64,000 nucleotides of DNA from Cyclobacterium xiamenense. GTDB lineage: Bacteria > Bacteroidota > Bacteroidia > Cytophagales > Cyclobacteriaceae. The notes under the pieces were generated by a model that worked only from the letters and a program-made list of their open reading frames with translations, made no database searches and was not told where the DNA came from. Position numbers and translations under genes: made by a program. Below are positions 29,280 through 39,000 of the stretch, one piece after another (positions within the stretch are counted from its first letter, which is position 1; each line of letters opens with the position of its first letter). Location of the stretch: positions 1-64,000 of the forward strand of contig NZ_WIOK01000021.1 in the NCBI RefSeq assembly GCF_009467825.1, in the 5' to 3' direction.

Positions 29280-30962
29280 ATGTACCGAAGCCCATTTAGA
29301 AAAAGCAGCTTTAACAACCCGCTCATTTCTTCCTTTTTAGTTGCCTTGAGCCTTATCGTTTATGCGGCCTGTCAGCCAGCGGTTATTGAGCCAGACGAAA
29401 ACGAGCTTTCACAAGCGATGCAAAACGGCTACCTGGCCCATGAGGGGTACACGCGCAGCCTTTCCTTCGTTAACGACTGGCTTGCCCATGCAGATCCCGA
29501 AACGGGATTAATACCTAGAAACCTTCGCGAAAGTGCAGATATCTGGAATGCCCAGGATGCGGCAGCAGACAATTACCCCTTTATGGTTATGACGGCATCC
29601 ATTTTGGATAAATCGTTGTACGAAGGTCGCCTTGCAGCGATACTGGAAACCGAAAAACGGCTTACCAACCGGCTGGATCGCCTTCCCGACACCTATTCCT
29701 TTTCAAAAAAAGGATTTGACCGGGCAGAGGTAAACAAAGATGCCATCATTTTTGGCGCCTCGGAATACGTTAAAGATGGATTACTTCCCTTGACCGAATA
29801 CATCGGACAAACCCCCTGGTCCGATCGCATGCGGGATATCCTGGACGATATCTGGAAAAATGCCTCTTACGAAACGCCTTACGGTAGAATCCCCTCACTG
29901 AATGTGGAGGTAAACGGGGAACTGCTGCAAGTACTTTCCAGGGTTTACTGGATGAGCGGGGACAAAAAATACCTGGAATGGGCCCTGCGGCTGGGAGATT
30001 ATTACCTGCTGGACGAACACCATCCCACAGATGACTTCGAAATACTTCGCCTTCGCGACCATGGCTGTGAAATTGTATCCGGACTCTGCGAACTATACCT
30101 CACTACCGCCCATACCGATGAAGGCAAAAAGAACGCCTATCAACCAGCAATTTACCGAATGCTGGATCGGATTTTGGAAGTAGGTACCAACGAACACGGG
30201 CTTTTCTACAATCAGATCAATCCCCAAACGGGGGAGATTCTGGACGAAGGGATCGCCGACACTTGGGGATATACGTTTAATGCCTACTACAGTGTATACC
30301 TGCTCGATCAATACGAGCCCTACCGGCAGGCGGTAATCCGGGCCTTGGAAAACCTCGACCAATATGCCTACTACGACTGGGAACGGGGTAGTTCGGACGG
30401 CTACGCAGATGCGATCGAAAGTGCGTTGAATTTGTACAACCGCGAACCACTGCCGGAAACCAAGGCATGGATCGATAGTCAAACCCAGCACATGTGGTCA
30501 CTTCAGGATTCCGCATACCGACCGGACACCGAGTCGTACCGGGGAAATGGCATCATCGAGGGTTGGCACGGAGATGGTAATTTTGCGCGAACAACCCTAA
30601 TGTATTGCTTGTGGAAAACGCAAGGGGTAACAGCCAAGCCCTGGCAGCCCGAGCTTTACCTGGGAGCAGTCGCCAGGGACTCGGGAGTTTTGGTTTCCCT
30701 GCTTAGCGAGGAAATCTGGGAAGGAAAAATTACATTTGACCGAGCCAGACATCGGCATATTTTTCAATTGCCCTTAGATTATCCCCGCATCAACCAACTT
30801 CCAGAATGGTTTGTGGTGGCCCCCGATAAAAAATACCGTGTTACTTTTCCCACAGGAAATACTTCCAGCACCTACCTCGGCGAAGAACTACTGGAAGGAT
30901 TGGCATTAAAATTAGAAAAAAACCAGCAAATATCTCTGATCATTCAGCCCTTAGAACACTAA
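29280..30962 (+). CDS. Lipoprotein with predicted (alpha/alpha)6-barrel fold, unknown substrate
   Basis: A 560-residue exported protein. The N-terminal hydrophobic stretch ends at AAC, giving a plausible lipobox near residue 32. The body has regular helical repeats with aromatic and acidic motifs typical of six-hairpin glycosidase-like barrels (WNAQDAAADNYPFMV, YAYYDWERGSSDGYADAIES, NGIIEGWHGDGNFART). A short beta region closes the protein. No specific glycoside hydrolase or lyase family could be assigned. Six bases separate it from the upstream unknown exported protein, indicating one operon. Its 3' end overlaps the converging GT2 gene by 4 bases. Confidence 0.78.
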   Translation: MYRSPFRKSSFNNPLISSFLVALSLIVYAACQPAVIEPDENELSQAMQNGYLAHEGYTRSLSFVNDWLAHADPETGLIPRNLRESADIWNAQDAAADNYPFMVMTASILDKSLYEGRLAAILETEKRLTNRLDRLPDTYSFSKKGFDRAEVNKDAIIFGASEYVKDGLLPLTEYIGQTPWSDRMRDILDDIWKNASYETPYGRIPSLNVEVNGELLQVLSRVYWMSGDKKYLEWALRLGDYYLLDEHHPTDDFEILRLRDHGCEIVSGLCELYLTTAHTDEGKKNAYQPAIYRMLDRILEVGTNEHGLFYNQINPQTGEILDEGIADTWGYTFNAYYSVYLLDQYEPYRQAVIRALENLDQYAYYDWERGSSDGYADAIESALNLYNREPLPETKAWIDSQTQHMWSLQDSAYRPDTESYRGNGIIEGWHGDGNFARTTLMYCLWKTQGVTAKPWQPELYLGAVARDSGVLVSLLSEEIWEGKITFDRARHRHIFQLPLDYPRINQLPEWFVVAPDKKYRVTFPTGNTSSTYLGEELLEGLALKLEKNQQISLIIQPLEH

Positions 30963-32203
30963 AGACCATCTCTTTCCCTATACCAGAACAGCAGATCCAC
31001 TATACGCGCCCCTCCAAACTTCCCCTGGATCCGCTCCCTCAATTGTTCAGCAGCCTTGGCAACAGGGAGGTTTGGGTATACCCGATCACGTAGATAATGG
31101 GTCAGCTTGAGTACCAGAAACCCGTCGAACCACTGCCAGAATTTCTTTAAAAAAGAAGCTTTCGAAGTGGACTGCTTTTTTATTGCCAACACCCGATCGG
31201 TAAAGCCCACCGTCCGTAATACTTCACGAACTGGTTCGGGAAGGTTCCACTCCTCCGGATCTGCTTCATAAAGCAAGGGAATCTGCCTAAAAAATGCTTT
31301 CAAACAGCCGTAGCAATCGGGATGATAGCTTGTTTTCGATGCTATGCCTGCCATCAAATAATCCATCTGTGCTTTGCCGGTACCAAAGGGAACCCGGTCG
31401 GATGCGCGGCAGGACGGATACACCCGGGCGTCCAGGTAGGCAAACGTAGCGACCGGTAATAGCTTGTGCATGAAATAAAAGTCTTCACCTGCTTTCCGGG
31501 TATTCATCCCGCCCGAGCGGGCATAAGTAGCCGCGCGCACCGCCATGCAGGAACCGACGGTATGCCGGGCAAAGGGATAGCCCGCCCAGATCAATCCTTG
31601 AATGTAGCACCGAAGGTGAAGCTCGTACTCCATGATGCCAGCAGCCAGTTTGGGATTGGATTCGTCCGCATACCTATGTTCGAATTGAAAGTGCGCCAAC
31701 TCCAGCGCAGGGTTTTCAAAAGCCTTTTCGGCGGCCAAAAAATAGTCCTCAGAAACTTCGCAGTCGGCATCCAGGCAAAGGATGGGGCCGTTTTTGTCAA
31801 GCTTTCCCCATCGGTGAAGTGCTTCGTCCATTCCAAGTTTCCTGGCAAGACCGGCACCTGCTTTTTTTTGGTGCAGGGATTCCTCGCGAATGATTTTTAC
31901 GGAAAGAAAATGCCCGGGATGCCTGTGCTTCCACTCCTCAATTTGCCGGACGCATTCTTCGTTGGTTTCCAGGTCGATGCTCGCTGCACCTTCCGGAGCA
32001 TTTACGACGCAAACCACTTCTACCATTCCACCAGGTGCCTGGCAATTGCCCAGTGAGTCCAACGTGCGTTGGATCGCCGGCTCCTTGTACGCTGGAATGA
32101 CCAGTACCAATCCCAGTTCGGGCGAGGGCATGTCGTTAAAATAGGGTGCATTTACCGAAAAACGGCCGGTATAGGTGGCGATGGTGGATTGTAGCGAGGG
32201 CAT
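30959..32203 (-). CDS. Family 2 glycosyltransferase
   Basis: A probable cytoplasmic or membrane-associated GT-A glycosyltransferase of 414 residues. VLVIPAYKEP opens the nucleotide-sugar domain and the DxD motif is at Asp145-Ala-Asp147 (LDADCEV). A later TRKAGEDFYFMHKL segment fits the acceptor-side ED motif. No multi-helix synthase domain is present, so it is not a processive polymer synthase. I use the ATG at 32203, since the frame is open to a TTG at 32248 but that extension covers the likely promoter (TATTTTTC, 32227-32234). Donor and acceptor are unknown. It converges on, and overlaps by 4 bases, the exported (alpha/alpha)6 protein. Confidence 0.85.
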   Translation of the reverse strand: MPSLQSTIATYTGRFSVNAPYFNDMPSPELGLVLVIPAYKEPAIQRTLDSLGNCQAPGGMVEVVCVVNAPEGAASIDLETNEECVRQIEEWKHRHPGHFLSVKIIREESLHQKKAGAGLARKLGMDEALHRWGKLDKNGPILCLDADCEVSEDYFLAAEKAFENPALELAHFQFEHRYADESNPKLAAGIMEYELHLRCYIQGLIWAGYPFARHTVGSCMAVRAATYARSGGMNTRKAGEDFYFMHKLLPVATFAYLDARVYPSCRASDRVPFGTGKAQMDYLMAGIASKTSYHPDCYGCLKAFFRQIPLLYEADPEEWNLPEPVREVLRTVGFTDRVLAIKKQSTSKASFLKKFWQWFDGFLVLKLTHYLRDRVYPNLPVAKAAEQLRERIQGKFGGARIVDLLFWYRERDGL

Positions 32204-32298
32204 GGCGGGTTGTTCGTAATCGACCCGAAAAATACGAAAAAGCAGCAACAGGTCCCGAGGGAATTTCCGGTGGAGTCAGTAAATTGAAAAAGTTCTTG

Positions 32299-32306
32299 TA
32301 TTTTTG
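32299..32306 (+). promoter_or_regulatory. -7 element of the miaE-like gene
   Basis: TATTTTTG is an exact TAnnTTTG element 27 bases before the start codon at 32334. The expected -33 position (32276-32279, TCAG) does not match TTTG. Confidence 0.5.
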
Positions 32307-32333
32307 ACTGATGGCAACACTTGAAATACGTCC

Positions 32334-32921
32334 ATGAAATATTCCATTGAGTTAAAAGTAGCTTCTTCACAAGCCTGGCTGGATGCGGTCATGGCTGATT
32401 TTGATGCCTTTTTGCAAGACCATGCCGACTGCGAGCGAAAAGCCGCTGCCATGGCGACTTCCCTGATTGCCAAATATCCCGACCGCGTAAAAATCATCCC
32501 AGACATGATCGAAACGGCAATCGAAGAATTGGAACATTTTCATCAGGTATTCGCTATGATGCAGCGAAAGGGGATTCCGTTGAATAAGGAAATGAAAGAA
32601 GATCCCTACATCAAGCGACTAACACCACTCAGTCATGGGGGAACCCAGGAAAGCAGGTTTCTCTCCCGCATGCTACTGGGCTCCATCGTGGAATGCAGGG
32701 GATGCGAACGATTTCGTATGGTCTCGGAGGCGCAAAGCGACGAGGAACTGAAAAGATTTTACAAAACCCTCTGGACCTCGGAGGCAAAGCACGGGAACAT
32801 TTTTGTAGCCCTCGCCTTAGAATACTTCGACGAAAAAACGGTTTACGACCGCCTGCACGAGATGATGGAGTTTGAAGGAAAGGTCGTACAATCGCTGCCC
32901 ATTGCTCCAGCCCTGCACTAA
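32334..32921 (+). CDS. miaE: tRNA-(ms2io6A37) hydroxylase, MiaE-like
   Basis: A di-iron monooxygenase with a ferritin-like four-helix fold, 195 residues. MiaE hydroxylates the isopentenyl group of 2-methylthio-N6-isopentenyladenosine at position 37 of tRNA. Iron ligands are visible in the expected order: Glu34 (DHADCERKAA), Glu65 and His68 (EELEH), then Glu in VECRGCERF and an ExxH in SEAKHG. It is cytoplasmic and monocistronic, between the divergent GT2 gene and a converging dehydrogenase gene (8-base gap). The miaA and miaB partners are not in the window. Confidence 0.92.
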   Translation: MKYSIELKVASSQAWLDAVMADFDAFLQDHADCERKAAAMATSLIAKYPDRVKIIPDMIETAIEELEHFHQVFAMMQRKGIPLNKEMKEDPYIKRLTPLSHGGTQESRFLSRMLLGSIVECRGCERFRMVSEAQSDEELKRFYKTLWTSEAKHGNIFVALALEYFDEKTVYDRLHEMMEFEGKVVQSLPIAPALH

Positions 32922-32929
32922 TCCGCGTC

Positions 32930-33952
32930 TTAGGATTGGTTTTTGCGTTCCGGAGGTATTGATTCTTTCTTTTCATCCAATTTTCGCTGGACGATATCCG
33001 CAGGGTATTTCTGCGTTAGCTCTCTGATTTCGTAAGAAAACTCGCTATAAAGGTCTTTCCAGATCGCTACCTCCTCTTCGGTATAGGTATAGAAGCCACG
33101 TCCGTTTGCAATGCCTTTTCCTCCCGCATCCACGATGTCATTGATAACCTTTCCTGGAGCAGCATCATTGTTTAGGGTGGGAAAAAGGTCCTTCATTACC
33201 TTCCTGTAAGAGGCAATTCCGGTAAAATCCATCCAGCGGAACACCCCCATCATGGGAAGAAAATATCCGGCAACATTTCTACAGGCACGATCCACGTCTT
33301 CCACAGATGCATAGTCCTCCTCCACCAAATGCATGGCTTCCCGGTACATCGCATACATGAGCCGATTGGCAATAAATCCCGGAAGGTCTTTTTTCACCAA
33401 TACAGTTTCCTTTTGCCACAATTCTCCCAGATCGTACAGAAACTGGGCCTTTTCCAAATCGCTTTCCGCTCCGCAGATTACTTCCAGGAACCGGGTGGTG
33501 TAGGCCGGCTCCATCCAATGCAAGCCAAAAAACCGGTCCGGATGACTAACAAACTGTTGCAATTCGGAAATGGGAATGGCCGAGGTATTGGTGGTAATCA
33601 ACGTTTCTTCCGACACGATTCCATCCAGGATTTGAAAAACCTCTCCTTTCAGGGTTTTGTCTTCTTTGATGGATTCGATGACCAGGCTGCAGTGTTTTAA
33701 GTCGGATAGATCAGCAGAAGCAGAAAAGTACTTCAAATAATCCGATGCTTCTCCCTGAATCAGTCCTTTTTCGAGGGCCAGTTTGAAGTGGTCTTTTACT
33801 CGTTTGGCACCATCATCCAGCGCTCCGGGAACCAATTCAACACCTGTCACCGGGTGCCCGGCCATTAGCATACACGCGGCTATGCTGCTTCCCATAAGTC
33901 CAAGACCAATAATCCCAACGGGAAATTCTTTCGGATCAAAATCAGTTGACAT
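32930..33952 (-). CDS. 3-hydroxyacyl-CoA dehydrogenase-family NAD oxidoreductase
   Basis: A cytoplasmic 340-residue enzyme. The N-terminal Rossmann motif GIIGLGLMGSSIA lies near residues 13-25. The family catalytic region has TNTSAIPISEL and the histidine in FGLHWMEPA. The C-terminal helical domain carries KDLPGFIANRLMYAMYREA. It has a single NAD and C-terminal module and no enoyl-CoA hydratase fusion. Substrate could be a beta-hydroxyacyl-CoA or, as in L-gulonate 3-dehydrogenase of the same family, a sugar acid. The neighbouring sugar-oxidation cluster makes the second possible but unproven. A terminator (33972-33999) separates it from that cluster, so it has its own transcript. Confidence 0.82.
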   Translation of the reverse strand: MSTDFDPKEFPVGIIGLGLMGSSIAACMLMAGHPVTGVELVPGALDDGAKRVKDHFKLALEKGLIQGEASDYLKYFSASADLSDLKHCSLVIESIKEDKTLKGEVFQILDGIVSEETLITTNTSAIPISELQQFVSHPDRFFGLHWMEPAYTTRFLEVICGAESDLEKAQFLYDLGELWQKETVLVKKDLPGFIANRLMYAMYREAMHLVEEDYASVEDVDRACRNVAGYFLPMMGVFRWMDFTGIASYRKVMKDLFPTLNNDAAPGKVINDIVDAGGKGIANGRGFYTYTEEEVAIWKDLYSEFSYEIRELTQKYPADIVQRKLDEKKESIPPERKNQS

Positions 33953-33971
33953 GCGTTCGTAGTGAAAGGTG

Positions 33972-33999
33972 AAAAAAAGAAGGTGATACCGCCTTCTTT
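33972..33999 (-). terminator. Rho-independent terminator of the 34-42 kb sugar-oxidation cluster
   Basis: On the minus strand AAAGAAGG and CCTTCTTT (plus 33992-33999 and 33976-33983) form an 8-bp stem with an 8-base loop, followed by a T run (plus-strand A at 33972-33978). It lies 7 bases after the stop of the last Gfo/Idh/MocA gene. Confidence 0.85.
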
Positions 34000-34005
34000 A
34001 TAGAT

Positions 34006-35082
34006 TTACAAGTGAACCACTTTTCCCGTTCTCACCGATTCGTCACAGGCAAAGGCAATGCGCAAGCTATTGACGGCATCTTCCATGTGATCGTTCAGGT
34101 CGGTATCCTGGTGAATGGCTTCCAGAAAGTACTCCTGCTCCCGTTGGCATAGTGCATTGTGATCGGGTTCGTCCCGGAGATCAATCCATTCATCTTCATG
34201 GGCAAAGGCTTCGTTGGCATCCAGTTCGGAACGATGGTACAGCAAGGATTCCGTTTTGGTATGTGCTTCAATGCTATCGGATTTACCGGATCCTCCGGCT
34301 TCTCGTGCCACGATGGAAACGGATCCGTTTGGACCAAACACGTCTTTCACAAAAAAAGCGGTTTCGCTGACCATGGGTCCCCAACCGGCCTCGTACCAGC
34401 CCACCGAGCCATCTTCAAAGCGAATCTGCAGGTTGCCGTAATTGTAGTTTCCCTCCGGGATTTCTTCCGTTAACCGGGCACCGATGGCATACACCTGCAC
34501 CGGCTTAGACCGGGTCATCTGACACATCACGTCGATGTAATGCACGCCGCAGTCCACAATGGGACTCAAGCTTTTCATTAAGTTTCGGTGAAGGGTCCAC
34601 ATTTTTCCCTCACTTTGTTGATTCAGGTTCATGCGCATCACCAGCGGCTTACCCAATTCCTGGCTCACCGAAATGAATTTCATCCAGGAAGGGTGGTGCC
34701 GAAGGATATAGCCCACGACCAATTTCTTGTGGTTCTTTTTGGCGGCGTTCACCACCCGCCGGGCACCCTCCACGGTATCCGCCAGTGGCTTTTCGACAAA
34801 AACATGACAGCCTCGTTCAAAAGCCTCGACCGCAAAGGTCTCGTGGGTATCCGGATAGGTGGAGATACTGACTGCATCGGGTTTCGTGGCATCCATTGCC
34901 GCATAATAATCATCAAAAAGCGGATAGCCCCCACCCAATTTCTCATTCAGCACCTCCTTTGTTTTCCCTCCGGAAACCAGGCCTACTATTTCAAATCCAT
35001 CCAGTTGGTGGTAAGCCAACGCATGGGAAGCACCCATATTGCCGCAACCCACTACTAAAATCTTTATTGGTTTTTGGGTCAT
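34006..35082 (-). CDS. Cytoplasmic Gfo/Idh/MocA-family oxidoreductase
   Basis: An NAD(P)-dependent sugar or inositol dehydrogenase-type protein of 358 residues. The Rossmann motif VVGCGNMGASHA is at about 10-21, VEKPLAD carries the family EKP lysine, and CGVHYIDVM the conserved histidine region. No signal peptide, so it should act on imported sugar or keto-sugar. It is the last gene of the minus-strand cluster: 100 bases after the DUF1080 gene and directly before the terminator. The 100-base gap could hold a second start site, but no consensus promoter was found there. The precise substrate is unknown. Confidence 0.88.
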   Translation of the reverse strand: MTQKPIKILVVGCGNMGASHALAYHQLDGFEIVGLVSGGKTKEVLNEKLGGGYPLFDDYYAAMDATKPDAVSISTYPDTHETFAVEAFERGCHVFVEKPLADTVEGARRVVNAAKKNHKKLVVGYILRHHPSWMKFISVSQELGKPLVMRMNLNQQSEGKMWTLHRNLMKSLSPIVDCGVHYIDVMCQMTRSKPVQVYAIGARLTEEIPEGNYNYGNLQIRFEDGSVGWYEAGWGPMVSETAFFVKDVFGPNGSVSIVAREAGGSGKSDSIEAHTKTESLLYHRSELDANEAFAHEDEWIDLRDEPDHNALCQREQEYFLEAIHQDTDLNDHMEDAVNSLRIAFACDESVRTGKVVHL

Positions 35083-35182
35083 GATTTGTTTGTTTTATGA
35101 CTAGTTTCGTTTCCCTGTATAATCTCGTTTGTATAACCGATTCTAAGTTAAAAAAATATTCCCTGAAGCAAGGACCTTTGCG

Positions 35183-36007
35183 CTATTTCTTTGACAAAGG
35201 GTATACCGCAATTTCCTTGAACGCAATGGAAGCCCCCTCAGACTGTACCTGAATCCGCCCAAATTCCGGAAGCACCTCCTTTGCAAAATTTACGAGGGTA
35301 CCATTTAGGTAAACGGCCACTTGCCCTTCCCAGGCCTGTATTTCCAGTTCGTTCCATGCGCCTACCCTTCTTTCAACATCCTCCTTACCTCGAAAACCAA
35401 GGGTATCGGACCACTGGGGGGATCTGCCAAACCAGTTGATCCGCCCACCATGTACGCGTTCGTATTTTCCCTCCGGAGCAAAATACATGGCATTGCCCGG
35501 ATCTTTGCGCACCACCGGCGCGCTGAGTCCAAAAGCAGTGGAACCGTCTCCTACCACGATAAAATCGCCGGTACCTCCTTCGATAATCTGTACTTCTATT
35601 CCGTGCATCCAAATCCCGTTATAGCCGCCATCCTGGCCTTGCGAGTGAATCAGGATCCCACTATCCCGTGCCTTCGCCTTTCGATCCCCGTAGGTAGGAC
35701 CTGACCAGCGAAAAGTAGCTTTCAAAATAAAATTATCGTACGGGTTTTTCGTCGTGATGCACCCCCACTCCTCTCCGCTGATATGCAACAACCCATCATC
35801 CACCCGAAATACCTGCAATGGATCCTGATCCCTTCCCCTACCTTGAATGAAGGTGTACCAGGCGTCCAGATTTTCTCCCGCAAACAAGGGAATACCCGTC
35901 CCTCGCTCCCAATCGGTTGGGCTGGGGAGGGGTTGACCAAAACTGGCAACGACAGCAAACAAGGAAATAACTGCGAGTACGGATGAAAAATACGTTGGTT
36001 TATTCAT
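35183..36007 (-). CDS. Secreted DUF1080 (3-keto-disaccharide hydrolase) protein, copy 1
   Basis: A 274-residue exported protein with a Sec signal peptide (about residues 1-25). The rest is one DUF1080 domain of concanavalin/LamG-like beta-jelly-roll type, with the opening GTGIPLFAGENLDAWYTF and the central DSGILIHSQGQ and GIEVQIIEGGTGD segments. Members of this family act on 3-keto-glycosides or on the enone products made from them. It lies 8 bases after the cytochrome c/propeller gene, so it is in the same transcript. It differs clearly from the second DUF1080 protein in this cluster (40049-40810), so the two may handle different intermediates. Confidence 0.88.
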   Translation of the reverse strand: MNKPTYFSSVLAVISLFAVVASFGQPLPSPTDWERGTGIPLFAGENLDAWYTFIQGRGRDQDPLQVFRVDDGLLHISGEEWGCITTKNPYDNFILKATFRWSGPTYGDRKAKARDSGILIHSQGQDGGYNGIWMHGIEVQIIEGGTGDFIVVGDGSTAFGLSAPVVRKDPGNAMYFAPEGKYERVHGGRINWFGRSPQWSDTLGFRGKEDVERRVGAWNELEIQAWEGQVAVYLNGTLVNFAKEVLPEFGRIQVQSEGASIAFKEIAVYPLSKK

Positions 36008-36015
36008 AGCTGGGT

Positions 36016-39000
36016 CTAATTTTTTCTGGCACGGGTATACATGCCGTCTGGTAAGGATTGCAAATAAAGCATCAAATCACTTAATTCCTGAATATCCATG
36101 GCATTTTCCAAACCGGCCGGCATTAAGGATTGGGAGACAGGGGATAAATTTTCCACGTCTTCTACGAGAACAAACCGCGATACATTGGGGCCCAATGCTA
36201 TTTCGTACCTTCCTGCTTCGAAGGTTTGGATAATCCCCGTCAGGTTTTGACTTCCGGTGCGAAGGGAAACCGTTTCGTACTCCCGTGCAAAACTGGCAGA
36301 GGGGTAAACGATGGCTTCCAGAATATCGTGCCGGGAACGAATTTCTCCAATGTTCGTCAAATCCGGACCAAAAGTACCTCCCTCACCGGCGACCGCGTGA
36401 CAGCTGCTGCAGGTTCCTTTACCATAAAAAACCGCCCTTCCCCTGGAAACATCTCCGGACAGCAAGTCGCTTTCCAGTGATTCCAGGGCAATCAGACGAT
36501 ATTCCTGGGTGCGCTGCACACTGTCCACAATCGCCGATTCGTTTTCGGCAAAAATCGTTTTTACCCTATCAAGAGAGAGCCTGTCCCACTCTTCCTTACG
36601 CTGCAACAAGCTTTGCTCCAATGCATTCAACGGCGCTACCTGCTCCACCCCATGGAATAGCTCCAGCACCACCGGCACATTTTCCGAAGACACCTCCGGG
36701 AAAATATGCTCCAAAATCCAGTCCAGGCGGTTTTGGTCAAGTTCAAGGTCTTTCAAAATCCGGCCAACAAGGGCGTGGTGCTGCCGAACTTCTTTTAGCA
36801 AAAGCTGCTGGGCAATCCAGTGAAATTCGGTGTCTTTAACTTTATCTCCCTGTGCCACCAGCGCCTGATAGGCCATCAGCCGAAGGGAAACGGCGGTTGC
36901 ATCGTTCTGGGAAAGTGCTTTTAATTCTTCGGATAACTTCGTACTGTTGATTTGGGAGATCACGCGCAGGGTTGCCTCCTGGATGGAGCGATCCCCTTCC
37001 TTCAGATACAGGCGGAGGCTAGTGCCTAGTGCAGCCGAAGGGTCTTTGGGTGGAAAGGAAGCAAGTAGAGATAGTAGCCATTCTCCCCGCGGATTGCCCT
37101 GGTTCTCCCTCATCTTTTCAGAAAGGTACGCCTGCACAGGTTCCTGATCGATAAATACGGGCCAAAGATCCCGTATCCTATCCAGGTCCGGAACGGGTTG
37201 GGCAGTTTGTGAGTCCATAAACGAAATAAAGGCCTGGTGCCATTCCGGATGGTTTTTCAGAACCCAGGCCCCAGTTCGCTGCGCGGTGGTATCCGATGCG
37301 ACCAAATAGGAAGCGATTGTTTCTTCTGCCAGCAAGCCGTTGTTTTTTTGATCCAGCGCGATGACTACCGCTTTGTTGAAGCCGGATGCGGCCAATTCCT
37401 CCAGAAGCAAGGACTCGTTTTTCATTTCAATTAGTGCATAAATAACAGCATGTTCGAAGTACCGATCCTCCGGGTACCGTTCTAAGGCCTGTAGAAGCGG
37501 TTGCGTAGCCATGGGATCCTCGATTTGGCCCAGTGCTACGGCCACCTGCCTGGCAAGTGGAAGGGAGCTAGCCTCTGCAAGTACACGAATCAGTTTATCC
37601 CTTGCGGTATTCACTTCTGCCATTCCCAACACCCGGGCGCTAGCGGTCCTTACCAGGTCACTCGGGTCGTCCAGCCCTGCGTGCATCGTATTCCAGGCTC
37701 TCGGGTTTTGGGTACGGAACAAAAGAAACACGGCATTCGCACGGACCGTTTCGTCCGGATGCGCTTGCATCAGGCTTTGTAAAAAGGGGATAGCGAGCAA
37801 CGGTTGATGGAGCAGGTAATTCCCTGCTTTCTCAACCACTGCGGGTCGGGGATCTTCCAGCAGCTTTACCAACTGAGCCACCGACAATTGGGCCCAGGGA
37901 ATGTCGTTTCCCCAGGGATCTGCAACTTCTCCGGAGCGATCTTTTTTTCGAATACGGAAGATCCCTCCCGGCACATCCGGTTTGGCGGTGCGGCTTAACG
38001 GGCAGCCCGAAATAAACCAGCCACCGGTATTGACCAACAGCAAGTTTCCATTGGGCTCCTGCAACACATCGGTCGGATGAAAGTCGGGCAGTCGGCTCTG
38101 AAAAAACGGCTGCGCTTCTACCCGAAAAGAGGCGCCTTCGGGTATCAGTTTGCTTTGGATGATTCTACCGGTATTGAATTCGGCGTGAAACAAATTGCCT
38201 TCAACATCCTCGGCCCAGCCCGATCCGTTATGCCGCATCAATCCGGAGGGAGAAACCCTGGCCATCCGGTGCATGACCGGCATCAATTCGCCCGTGCGGA
38301 CCAGTTGATCCTCTGAAATAACAGGATGGGGTTTGGGATATACCCCATTTTCTACCCAATGCATCAGCGCATCCCGGTATCCCCCCTGCGGATCGGTAAA
38401 ATAGGTCATGGTTCCCAATACTTCCCCGGAAGGCGTAAAAGCCAATTCAATCGCATTGTCGAAACCACCACCAGCAAATGACTGCAACTGGGTACCATTT
38501 GGCAGGCAACGCCATATACGCGCACCCTTCCCCTCAAAATGTACAAATTCCTTACTTAAAATATCAAATCCACGGCGGGCGTCCGCCAGGTATAACCAGC
38601 CGTCGGGCCCCATGAAAGGTCCACTCAGTATGGCCGCATTGTGATTCAATGTCCATCCGGAAAGCAGGACCTCCTCTTCATCCGCCACTCCATCCCCGTC
38701 GGTATCGGTAAACTTCACCAAATTCGGAGCATTGGTAACGATCAAGCTACCGTCCAGAAAAACGCCGCCCATGGGAAATGAAAGCGAATCGGCATAGACG
38801 GTTTTGTGCTCAAACAGCCCATCTTTGTCGTTGTCCGACAAAAGGAGGATGCGGAAGTCCGGATTTTCTTCGATACCAGAAGTGCTTTCCGTTTGTCCGC
38901 TGGATTCCATGACAAAAAGCCTACCCTGATCGTCGAAAACAGCAAACATGGGATAGTCCACCAAGCCAGGCAAGGTGGCTTCTTCAAGTACATAGCCATC

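Noticed and set aside
31466-32056. 196-codon plus-strand open frame
   Set aside because: Antisense to the GT2 gene, whose DxD and ED motifs are intact; shadow frame.
36285-36839. 184-codon plus-strand open frame
   Set aside because: Antisense to the cytochrome c and HEAT region of the large minus-strand protein; low-complexity translation.
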